From Sorangium aterium (lineage in GTDB: Bacteria; Myxococcota_A; Polyangia; Polyangiales; Polyangiaceae): 64,000 bases of DNA. The notes under the pieces are model-generated. The model was given only the letters and a program-made list of their open reading frames with translations, did no database searches and was not told the origin of the DNA. Of this stretch, positions 16,552-24,064 are shown one piece after another. The stretch spans positions 2,418,001 to 2,482,000 of the forward strand of contig NZ_JAQNDK010000001.1 in assembly GCF_028368935.1 (NCBI RefSeq), written 5' to 3'. The translations under genes and the position numbers were made by a program. Position 1 is the first letter of the stretch. Each line of letters opens with the position of its first letter.

Positions 16552-17355
16552 CTAGTTGCCTGCCGTGTGGGCGATCGCGAAGATGAGGTTGCGCTCGAGC
16601 CGGATGCCCTGCGGCGTGCGGAGCGCCTCGAGCTCCTTCGCGAGCCGCTCGCGCACCTCGCGCTTCTCCTCGGGGGTCAGGTGCGAGAGGTGGTTGCCGA
16701 ACGAGCTCGAGCCGCTGTGCTTCAAGATCTCGTCGACGTCGGCGGCGTGGTCGACGAAGGTGAGGATCTCCACCGTGTCGGCGATGAAGCCGGCGCGCTC
16801 GAGCAACGCCCGGACCTCGTCGACCGTCAGCTTGTACGGGCGATTGCCCTGCGCGTCTCTCCCGAGGTCGGCCAGCACCTTGCGCTGGATCGGCTCGAGC
16901 TGGTGCGGCTTCTCCCGCGATCCCGTGCTGAATCCGAGCTTGCCGCCCGGCTTCAACACGCGCGCCGCCTCGGCGATGGCGCGCTGCTTCTGAGCGTCGT
17001 TCAGCCAGTGAAGGACGCTGTTCAGGTACACGACGTCAAAGCTCTTCGTGGCGAAGGCGGAGAGGTCCTCTGCGCGGCCGACCGCTGTCGCGAGGTTCAC
17101 GCGGGCCTTCTGCCGGGCGATGTCGACGCGGAGCGGCAGGGGATCGATGGCGGTCACGCTGCCCTCGGGGCCGACGATCTCTGCCACGTGAGCGGCGAGC
17201 CGGCCGGTGCCCGCGCCCACGTCGAGCACACGCTGGCCGCGCCGCACGCCCAGCGTTTCGATGAGGAGCTTGCCGTGGTTGAACTGCCGGTCGCTGCCGT
17301 GCTCGTAGGCCTGGGCGAGCTCAGGGGTGTCGAGAGAAAGGCTGATGGTGGTCAT
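16552..17355 (-). CDS. SAM-dependent class I methyltransferase
   Basis: 267 residues from ATG 17355; the frame stays open upstream but becomes a low-complexity chance frame. Motif I is VLDVGAGTGRLAAHVAEIVG near residue 45, motif II VTAIDPLPLRVDIARQKA, and a motif IV-like FDVVYLNSVLHWLND. The C-terminal region (LTVDEVRALLERAGF) is typical of ubiE/arsenite-methyltransferase relatives. The substrate cannot be told. A GC-rich hairpin (17377-17387/17396-17406) lies about 20 bp upstream of the start and would be in the leader RNA. Divergent from the Pro/Ala repeat protein gene. Confidence 0.85.
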   Translation of the reverse strand: MTTISLSLDTPELAQAYEHGSDRQFNHGKLLIETLGVRRGQRVLDVGAGTGRLAAHVAEIVGPEGSVTAIDPLPLRVDIARQKARVNLATAVGRAEDLSAFATKSFDVVYLNSVLHWLNDAQKQRAIAEAARVLKPGGKLGFSTGSREKPHQLEPIQRKVLADLGRDAQGNRPYKLTVDEVRALLERAGFIADTVEILTFVDHAADVDEILKHSGSSSFGNHLSHLTPEEKREVRERLAKELEALRTPQGIRLERNLIFAIAHTAGN

Positions 17356-17376
17356 CCTGGCCGCCCGAGCAGGGCC

Positions 17377-17406
17377 CGTGCCGGCGCCCGGCGGCGCGCC
17401 GGCACG
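17377..17406 (-). promoter_or_regulatory. Leader hairpin before methyltransferase gene
   Basis: CGTGCCGGCGC (17377-17387) pairs perfectly with GCGCCGGCACG (17396-17406) around an 8-nt loop, with GGGC/GCCC extending the stem across a bulge. It ends about 20 nt before the methyltransferase ATG. The remainder of the 370-bp divergent gap (to 17725) shows no gene. Confidence 0.35.
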
Positions 17407-17725
17407 GCCCGCGCGCCGGGACGCCGCGCGGGCGGCGAGGACCCGCGCGCGGCAGATCGCGATCGCCGCTGCTCGCGGGACAGCAGCGATGCTGCTCTGG
17501 TGCTGCGCCGCGAGCAGCGTGGCCGCACGGGGAAGGCGGCGGGCAGGGACGGCGCTCGCCAGGACGCTCACCCCTCGTCGATGCGCCGCCGAAATCACCA
17601 GCTCCCATGTGCAAGGCCAGAGCGGCTTGCAGGGCTCAATCCTACAGCGAGGAGGCGGGCTCGATGTCGAGCGCCGCTCGATGCGGCGCAGCGCAAGAGC
17701 GGGGCTTCAGGCTAGGATGCGCGTC

Positions 17726-18769
17726 ATGGGTACGGCGCTGACGGTGGAGCGCTACGCGGAGATGCGCGCGCAGATGGAAGCCGGGAGGCTCCGCGACGAG
17801 GTGCTCGCGCGCGCCGGGCTCACGGCGGACGAGTGGACGGCCGCGCAGCGCGAATGGCTGGAGCGGATGGGCGCGGAGCTCGAGCGCGGCTGCTCCGAGC
17901 TGACCAACCGCTACACACGAGCCTTCCTCGAGCACCTGCGGGCGTTCGTCGCGGCCTCGCCGCCGGTGAGGGCGCCGTCCGGTCGAGCGCCGGCCGCACC
18001 GCGGCTCGCCGCGCCAGCGCCGCGCCCGACGGCGCCGGCCGCACCCGCGGCGCCGGCCGCGCCCGCGGCGCTGACCGCGCCTGGGGCGCCGGCCGCGCCC
18101 GCCGGCACAGCCCCTCTCCCAGACATGCCGGCGCTCGTCGCCGCCCTGCCCTTCGTGCCGAACGCGCCGCCCGGTCGAGCGCCGGCCCCACCGCGGCTCG
18201 CCGCGCCAGCGCCGCGCCCCTCGGCGCCGGCCACCCCCTCGGCGCCGGCCACACCCACGGCGCTGGCCGCGCCCGCCGGCACAGCCCCTCTCCCGGACAT
18301 GCCCGCGCTCGTCGCCGCCCTGCCCTTCGTGCCGAACGCGCCGCCCGGTCGAGCGTCGGCCCCACCGCGGCTCGCCGCGCCAGCGCCGCGCCCCGCGGCG
18401 CCCGCCGCCACCCCCGCGGCGTCGGCCGCACCCGCCGGCACAGCCCCTCTCCCAGACATGCCCGCGCTCGTCGCCGCCTTGCCCTTCGTCCCGGCACCGG
18501 AAAAGCGGGGCGGCCCCGCGCCCCCGCCGAGCGCCGCGGCCCACACGGCGCCCGCCCTCTCGCTGGAGCAGTACGCCGCGCTCTGCGCGGAGCTCTCGCT
18601 GCACCCGCGGAGCGCGGCGGCGATCTACCCGCGCTACGGCCTCCGCGACGCGGCCGCGTGGCATGCAACGGACGCCGCGTGGCAGGCCCGGATGCGCGGC
18701 GACTCCGCCCTCGAGGCGCGCTGGCAGCAGCTCATCGCCCATTACCGAGCCCACTACAGGGCTCGCTGA
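17726..18769 (+). CDS. Pro/Ala-rich repeat protein with duplicated terminal helical domains
   Basis: 347 residues from ATG 17726 (AGGA 8 nt upstream; ATG 17717 also in frame). The N-terminal ~75 residues (VERYAEMRAQM...AGLTADEW...REWLERM...LTNRYTRAF) and the C-terminal ~70 residues (LEQYAALCAEL...YGLRDAAAW...AWQARM...LIAHYRAHY) are two copies of one helical domain. Between them is a linker with three imperfect repeats of about 60 residues, each containing GTAPLPDMPALVAALPFVP after a Pro/Ala run. There is no signal peptide or membrane segment. The repeated PDMPALVAALPF core looks like a short amphipathic helix held on flexible spacers, possibly a multivalent binding motif. No family is recognised. 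Confidence 0.7.
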   Translation: MGTALTVERYAEMRAQMEAGRLRDEVLARAGLTADEWTAAQREWLERMGAELERGCSELTNRYTRAFLEHLRAFVAASPPVRAPSGRAPAAPRLAAPAPRPTAPAAPAAPAAPAALTAPGAPAAPAGTAPLPDMPALVAALPFVPNAPPGRAPAPPRLAAPAPRPSAPATPSAPATPTALAAPAGTAPLPDMPALVAALPFVPNAPPGRASAPPRLAAPAPRPAAPAATPAASAAPAGTAPLPDMPALVAALPFVPAPEKRGGPAPPPSAAAHTAPALSLEQYAALCAELSLHPRSAAAIYPRYGLRDAAAWHATDAAWQARMRGDSALEARWQQLIAHYRAHYRAR

Positions 18770-19005
18770 GCCGACCCGCTCACCGAGCCCACGCGCGGCG
18801 ACCCCGCAGCTCCCCCTGCTCCGCTGCTGACCTGCCGCGCCGTCCCCCACCGTCGAGACCGGCTCCGCCACCCGACCGAAGAGACCGAAGACGCGAAGAC
18901 CAGCGAGGCGTGCCTCACGGCCCAGGGCGGCAGCGTCCCACGGGCCGTCGCCCCGCCTCGGCGGCGCGACGCTTCGTTGCGCCTGACTTGCAAATCGAAA
19001 AATTT

Positions 19006-19032
19006 CATTCGATCCTGCATTCACTTCGAATG
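19006..19032. promoter_or_regulatory. Inverted repeat overlapping the Lrp start codon
   Basis: CATTCGA (19006-19012) and TCGAATG (19026-19032) form a perfect 7-bp inverted repeat with a 13-nt spacer. The right arm contains the start codon of the Lrp-family gene (ATG 19030). It lies in the only AT-rich patch of the area (from about 18988). Inference: autoregulatory operator and promoter, possibly giving a very short or absent leader. Confidence 0.5.
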
Positions 19033-19566
19033 ACAACGACCATGGATGCCATCGATCTGAAAGCGATCCACCTCCTCGCCCGCGACGCCCGCCGGTCGTG
19101 GGCGGACCTCGGCGAGGCGGTCGGCCTCTCGGCGCCCGCCGCGGCCGAGCGGGTGCGGCGGCTCGAGGAGCGCGGCGTCATCACGGGGTGGGAGGCGCGC
19201 CTGGACGCCCGGGCCGTGGGCGCCGGGCTCACGGCCTTCATCTCCGTCTCGATCGCGAACCGCCGCGGCCGGGGCGAGTTCCTGCGCGCCGTCGAGCGCG
19301 CGCCCGAGATCCAGGAGTGCCACCACGTCGCCGGCGACGAGGACTACCTGCTCAAGGTGCGCTGCCGCGACACCGAGGCGCTCGAGCGCCTGCTCACCCA
19401 GGAGCTCAAGGCCCACGACGGCGTGGTGCGCACGCGCACGACGGTCGTCCTGTCCACCGCCAAGGAGACCGCGCTCCCGCCCCTGCCGTCCGGAGAGGCG
19501 CGCGACGGCGAAGCGCGCCCCCGCAAGGCGCCCGGCCGCGGGGCCTCCCGGAAGGAGGCGCCGTGA
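19030..19566 (+). CDS. Lrp/AsnC-family transcriptional regulator
   Basis: 178 residues from ATG 19030. N-terminal helix-turn-helix: LLARDARRSWADLGEAVGLS then AERVRRLEERGVITGW. C-terminal RAM/AsnC domain: LTAFISVSIANRRGRGEFLR, VERAPEIQECHHVAGDEDYL and LLTQELKAHDGVVRTRTTVV. A basic, Pro-rich tail of about 30 residues extends beyond the usual ~150-residue length. The stop overlaps the GTG start of the GNAT fusion gene, so the regulator and enzyme are coupled. The usual ligand of this family is an amino acid; which one cannot be seen. Confidence 0.92.
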   Translation: MTTTMDAIDLKAIHLLARDARRSWADLGEAVGLSAPAAAERVRRLEERGVITGWEARLDARAVGAGLTAFISVSIANRRGRGEFLRAVERAPEIQECHHVAGDEDYLLKVRCRDTEALERLLTQELKAHDGVVRTRTTVVLSTAKETALPPLPSGEARDGEARPRKAPGRGASRKEAP

Positions 19567-20570
19567 GCGGCGGCGACGGACTGCCGCCCTTCGCGGATCG
19601 AAGCGATCCCGGCGAGCGCCGCGATCGCACGCTCGACGAGCGCGACCTCGCGGCGCTCGCGGCCGCCATCGAGGACGCCGCGATCCCGCAGCGCGACTTC
19701 TCGCACGCGCGCCACCTGCTCCTCGCCCTGCACTACGTGCGCGCCCACGGGCCCGAGGGGGCGCTCGCGCGCATGCGCTCCGCGCTGCAGGCCTTCAACG
19801 CCCGGCACCCGCCGACCAACGGTTACCACGAGACGATCACGGCCGCCTGGCTCACGCTCGTCGCCCGCCACGCCGCCGAGCACCGAGGGGCCGCCGTCCA
19901 CGACCTCGCGGAGGGCCTCCTCGACCGCTACCGCAGCAGCAAGGCGCTCTTCGCCCATTACTCTCGCGCGCGGCTGCTCTCGGACGACGCCCGCGCCGCG
20001 TTCGTCGCGCCCGACCTCGCGCCGCTCCCGGCGCCAGGCGACGGCGTGCGCATCCGCCTGGCGACCGAAGCCGATCTCGCGGCGATCGAGGAGATCTACG
20101 CGTTCTACGTCGAGCGCTCGACCTGCACCTTCGCCACCACCGTCCCGACCCCGGCGGAGCGGCGCGCCTGGCTCGCGGCGCACGGCCCCCTGCACCCCGC
20201 CACCGTGGCCGTCGAGGGCGACGGGGCCGGAGCCGTGGTCGGCTGGGGCTCGCTCTCCCAGTGGAACCCGCGCGAGGCCTACGCCCGCTCCGTCGAGAAC
20301 TCGGTCTACGTGCGCGACGGCCTCCAGCGGCGGGGGCTCGGGCGCCGCATCCTCGCCGATCTCGTGAGCCGCGCGATCTCGCTCGGCCACCGCACGATCA
20401 TCGCGCAGATCGCCGGCGACCAGGCGGCGAGCGTCGCGCTGCACCGCGCGCTCGGGTTCGAGGACGCCGGGTTGCTCCGCGACGTCGGGCACAAGTTCGA
20501 CCGCTGGCTCGACGTGATCCTGATGCAGCGTGCGATTCCTTACTCTGCAAGCGATGGCCAGCAGCCGTGA
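19563..20570 (+). CDS. Fusion: helical domain plus GNAT N-acetyltransferase (phosphinothricin acetyltransferase-like)
   Basis: 335 residues from GTG 19563. Residues 1-150 are a helical domain of unknown role (FSHARHLLLALHYVRAHGPE and HPPTNGYHETITAAWLTLVA). Residues 158-335 are a GNAT acetyltransferase of the Bar/Pat type: IRLATEADLAAIEEIYAFYV, RSVENSVYVRDGLQRRGLGR with the acetyl-CoA loop, AQIAGDQAASVALHRALGFE and VGHKFDRWLDVILMQR. The family acetylates amino-acid-like amines such as phosphinothricin or methionine sulfone. Coupling to an Lrp-type regulator fits an amino-acid-related substrate. The N-terminal fusion is unusual for this family. Confidence 0.85.
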   Translation: MSGGDGLPPFADRSDPGERRDRTLDERDLAALAAAIEDAAIPQRDFSHARHLLLALHYVRAHGPEGALARMRSALQAFNARHPPTNGYHETITAAWLTLVARHAAEHRGAAVHDLAEGLLDRYRSSKALFAHYSRARLLSDDARAAFVAPDLAPLPAPGDGVRIRLATEADLAAIEEIYAFYVERSTCTFATTVPTPAERRAWLAAHGPLHPATVAVEGDGAGAVVGWGSLSQWNPREAYARSVENSVYVRDGLQRRGLGRRILADLVSRAISLGHRTIIAQIAGDQAASVALHRALGFEDAGLLRDVGHKFDRWLDVILMQRAIPYSASDGQQP

Positions 20571-20772
20571 TGTACCTCACGCGCCCGCAATCATCGCCAA
20601 CGAATCCGAATTGCGTCGCCTGAACGCGCACAGAAACGCACCCACCGTCATCGAACGGATCGCCTCGGGATTCAACGCATCGAAGGCTCGCGCGGCGACG
20701 CCGGCTCGGGTCGTCCGGAGCAAATGGCACCGTGGCGCCACACCCACCGAGCGCAGAAAGCGACGGCACAGC

Positions 20773-21849
20773 ATGTTCGTCACCAACGTTGAGCGCCAAG
20801 AGGAGCGCAAAGGGGCCCCTGTCAACGGGAGGGCCATCGGCCTGCTAGGCAAGATGGAGCGGAACGAGCGGGAGTACGACGAGGCGATCGCGTATGCCCT
20901 CTCGCTCGCGTCGGCGTGGTCCTACGCGGACCCGCAGGCGCTCCACGACGTCATGAACAGCCTCGGGTTCGAGAACCGGTGCTACGCCATCACGCTGAAC
21001 AACGATGCCCGCTTCGCGGGGACGAGCGCATCGCTCCTCCAGCACGTCGATGGCTCGGCGGCGATCCTGTGTTTCCGCGGCACAGAGCCGGCGAACACCA
21101 AAGGCCGGCTGGCCGACGCCAGCGTCGAGCCGGATCGGCTCCACGCGTGGGACGCCGTGCGGAGCGGCGTTTACCGCAGCCGCAAGCCGATGGCGCGCTA
21201 CATCGCCTGCCGTCTGAGGAGAGCGATGAACGCGCGATCGGTCGTCGACCAGAAGGGCGAGCTCGTATCGGTGGACGCCCCCGCATGCTCCGACGCGACC
21301 GGCGAGCCCCTCAAGCACCGCCTGAAGGCGCTCTACATCACAGGACACGGCCTGGGGGGCGCGCTGGCGGTCCTCGCTGCAGCCATGATCTTCCAGGACA
21401 AGGAGCACGAGGACATCAGGAACGTGGTGCGCGGCATCTACACGTACGGGCAGCCGCGCATCGGAAACGAGCTCTCTGCCCGGAGATGTCAGAATACTTA
21501 CGGGCACCTGCTCTACCGCCATGTCCTCCGCTGTATCCGCCATATCCATGCCAACGACAGCGCGCCGATGTTCCCTCCGCCGTCGATCGGGAGGGTCGAG
21601 CACTTCGGTCACGAGCTCCGATCGAGCGCGGCGGGCTGGGTGTTCTCGGAGCAGCCCGCGCGGCGGGCGGACGCGGCGCTCTTCGGCTCCACGGTGGACG
21701 TCCTGGCCTGGGTCGAGCAGCGGCTCCCCCTGGTCCGCCGACTGCAGCTGCCGTTCTCGTCGGACGACCACGCCCCGCACAGGTACGTGAGCGTCTCCCA
21801 GCGTTCGTTGCGTCTGCGCCGGCCGGAGCTCGGTGGAGAGAGCAGTTGA
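20773..21849 (+). CDS. Class-3 lipase-like protein lacking the nucleophile serine
   Basis: 358 residues from ATG 20773; the frame is open upstream to ATG 20554 and 20530, so the start is uncertain. Alpha/beta-hydrolase of the lipase class 3 family: AAILCFRGTEP near residue 100 (oxyanion loop), IYTYGQPRIGN near 225, HANDSAPMFPP (acidic residue) and VEHFGHEL. The nucleophile elbow reads ITGHGLGGALA (residues 189-199), where the family has GHSLGG. Codon GGC at 21349-21351 replaces the AGC/TCC serine. With the nucleophile missing it should be catalytically dead unless another residue substitutes. No signal peptide. Confidence 0.8.
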   Translation: MFVTNVERQEERKGAPVNGRAIGLLGKMERNEREYDEAIAYALSLASAWSYADPQALHDVMNSLGFENRCYAITLNNDARFAGTSASLLQHVDGSAAILCFRGTEPANTKGRLADASVEPDRLHAWDAVRSGVYRSRKPMARYIACRLRRAMNARSVVDQKGELVSVDAPACSDATGEPLKHRLKALYITGHGLGGALAVLAAAMIFQDKEHEDIRNVVRGIYTYGQPRIGNELSARRCQNTYGHLLYRHVLRCIRHIHANDSAPMFPPPSIGRVEHFGHELRSSAAGWVFSEQPARRADAALFGSTVDVLAWVEQRLPLVRRLQLPFSSDDHAPHRYVSVSQRSLRLRRPELGGESS

Positions 21850-21978
21850 GAGGGAGGTCGCGCCACGGTGATAGCCACCGTGGCCGTGCCCCGAGCGGAC
21901 GAACGGCTCCGCGCGGGCCCTGGAGCGCGCTTTCGAGCACGCCCCGGGGCTGGCGCGCCCAGGGCGCAGGCGGGTGCG

Positions 21979-23598
21979 CTACGAGGCCTTGGCGTTCTTC
22001 AGCGCTTCCGGGTTCCCCGGCCCCTCGAGGTACTCGTCGTACGTGCCGTTGAAGACGCGCGGCTCCTTCGCCGACAGATCGAGCACGCGGGTGCCGAGCT
22101 TGCCCACGAAGTGCCGGTCGTGGCTCGTCACGACGACCGTCCCCTTGTACTCGACGAGCGCCTGGAGGAGCGCGTCGATGCTCTCGACGTCGAGGTGGTT
22201 CGTCGGCTCGTCGAGCACGACGATGTTGTTCTTCACCAGGATGAGCTTCGCGAGGAACAGGCGCGCCGCCTCGCCGCCGGAGAGGTTCTCCGTCTTCTTG
22301 AGCCCGGCCTCGCCGCTGAAGAGCAGCTTCCCGAGCACCGAGCGCACGTGCTCCTTCGGGGCGGTCGGGTCGAAGCGGTACAGCCAGTCGTAGGCCGTGA
22401 ACCCCGCCTCGATCGCCTCGTGGTGATCCTGCGCGAAGTAGCCGACGTTCGTGTCGTGGCCCCACGTGACGGCCCCGGCGTCCGGCGTGTACTCGCCGAC
22501 GAGGAGCTTGAGCAGCGTCGACTTGCCGATGCCGCTCGGCCCGATGACCGCGAGCTTGTCGCCGCGGTTCAGGTTGAAATCGAGCTTCTGGATCACGCGC
22601 CGATCGCCGAAGCTCTTGGAGAGGCCCTCGACGCGCAGCACGTCGCGGCCGGAGGGCTTCTCGATCTCGAACTTGATGTACGGGCGCACGACGCTCGAGC
22701 GCCGCACCTGGATGCCCGCCTCGAGCTTCTCGATCTCCTTCACGCGCGACTGCGCCTGGCTCGACCGGCTCGCGCTCGCGCCGAAGCGGGCCACGAAGTC
22801 CTTGAGCTCGGCGATCTTCTTCTTCTTCTGCGCGGCGTCGGCCTCCGACTGGCGCTTGCCGGTCGTCTTCTGCTCGATGAAGTCGTCGTAGTCGCCCGTG
22901 TAGAGCGTGACCGTCTGGTAGTCGACGTCGGCGACGTGCGTCGCGATCGCGTTCATGAAGTGCCGGTCGTGGCTGACGACGAGGAGCGTGCCGCGGAAGG
23001 TGTCGGTCAGGTACGACTCGAGCCAGCGGATCGAGTCGAGGTCGAGGTGGTTCGTCGGCTCGTCGAGGAGCAGGACGTCCGCGCCCCCGAAGAGCGTCTG
23101 GGCGATGAGGACGCGGAGCTTGTACCCGCCCGCGAGCGTGCTCACCGCGCTCGTGTGCCGGGCGGTCGCGATCCCGAGCCCCTCGAGGATCTCGGCGGCG
23201 CGCGACTCGGCGGTGTAGCCGTCCTCCTCGCCGATCGTGCCCTCGAGCTCGGCCAGCCGCATGCCGACCTCGTCGGTCATCTCGACCTCGTACAGCCGAT
23301 CGCGCTCCTGCATCGCGTCCCAGAGCGCCCGGTTGCCCATCAGGACCGTGTCGATGATCCGGCAGGACTCGTAGGCGAAATGGTCCTGCTTGAGCACCCC
23401 GACGCGGAGCTGCTTCGGGATCTCGACCGAGCCCTGATCCGACTCCTCCTCGCCGGAGATGACCTTGAGGAGCGTCGATTTCCCCGCTCCGTTCGCGCCG
23501 ACGAGCACGTAGCGCTTGCCGGGGTCGAAGCGCATCGTGACGTTCTCGAAGAGAATTTTGGGACCGTACCGCTTGGTGAGCTTTTCGAGCGTGATCAT
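21979..23598 (-). CDS. ABC-F family ATPase (YbiT-like)
   Basis: 539 residues from ATG 23598. Two nucleotide-binding domains without membrane segments: Walker A VGANGAGKSTLLK and GPSGIGKSTLLK; signatures TLAGGYKLRVLIA and LSGGEAARLFLA; Walker B VLLLDEPTNHLD and IVVLDEPTNHLD. The inter-domain linker is rich in Lys/Gln (EADAAQKKKKIAELKDFVAR), as in the P-site tRNA-interacting linker of translational ABC-F proteins. The start MITLEKLTKRYGPKILFENV is typical of the YbiT branch. Expected to act on ribosomes. The 466-bp upstream gap contains two very long hairpins. Confidence 0.92.
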   Translation of the reverse strand: MITLEKLTKRYGPKILFENVTMRFDPGKRYVLVGANGAGKSTLLKVISGEEESDQGSVEIPKQLRVGVLKQDHFAYESCRIIDTVLMGNRALWDAMQERDRLYEVEMTDEVGMRLAELEGTIGEEDGYTAESRAAEILEGLGIATARHTSAVSTLAGGYKLRVLIAQTLFGGADVLLLDEPTNHLDLDSIRWLESYLTDTFRGTLLVVSHDRHFMNAIATHVADVDYQTVTLYTGDYDDFIEQKTTGKRQSEADAAQKKKKIAELKDFVARFGASASRSSQAQSRVKEIEKLEAGIQVRRSSVVRPYIKFEIEKPSGRDVLRVEGLSKSFGDRRVIQKLDFNLNRGDKLAVIGPSGIGKSTLLKLLVGEYTPDAGAVTWGHDTNVGYFAQDHHEAIEAGFTAYDWLYRFDPTAPKEHVRSVLGKLLFSGEAGLKKTENLSGGEAARLFLAKLILVKNNIVVLDEPTNHLDVESIDALLQALVEYKGTVVVTSHDRHFVGKLGTRVLDLSAKEPRVFNGTYDEYLEGPGNPEALKNAKAS

Positions 23599-23670
23599 CT
23601 CAGCGGCGCCGGGCGTAGCACGTGTGCGCCTGCGGTTCCGGTGAATTCCGGAGGCAGCGCGCCCCCCCGG

Positions 23671-23724
23671 GCGCCGGCGCGTCGCCTCGGCGCGCCGGGC
23701 GGCGGGCCGGCGACGCGCCGGCGC
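23671..23724. repeat. Perfect 16-bp inverted repeat, GC-rich hairpin
   Basis: GCGCCGGCGCGTCGCC (23671-23686) is the exact reverse complement of 23709-23724; the loop is 22 nt. It lies 73 bp upstream of the ABC-F start, inside its probable leader, within the 466-bp gap to the divergent kinase gene. No gene is visible in that gap. Confidence 0.6.
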
Positions 23725-23778
23725 TTCCTGGTCGTGTTGCGCATGCTCGCTCGATCCCCCGTGAGGCCCCTGTGAGGC

Positions 23779-23843
23779 CGGCGAAGCGCCCCCGTTCGCG
23801 CGCGACGTCAAGGTCGTCGGGCGCGAACGGGGACGCTTCGCCG
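23779..23843. repeat. 23-bp inverted repeat with one mismatch, GC-rich hairpin
   Basis: Left arm 23779-23801 (contains GCGAAGCGCCCCCGTTCGCG) pairs with right arm 23821-23843 (contains CGCGAACGGGGACGCTTCGC) with a single mismatch; the 19-nt loop can itself form a short CGAC/GTCG stem. Located 181 bp before the ABC-F start and 222 bp before the kinase start. Candidate attenuator or structured RNA. Confidence 0.6.
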
Positions 23844-24064
23844 CTGCCCGCGAGGCCCGGGATCCGCCCGTTCCGGCGAGCGCGCGGGCGTACCTTGGAC
23901 GGTTTCACGCACCGCGGCGTCAGACCGGGGTAACATGCGCCGGTCATGCCTCGCGCGCCCGTCAGCCGTCCCCGTCGCCAAAGCCGCGCCGGCCTCGCTG
24001 GCTCCGCTGGCCTCACGGGCGAGGCGACGACCCACGTCGCCCGGGCCGGGGGTGATCCTCGCCG

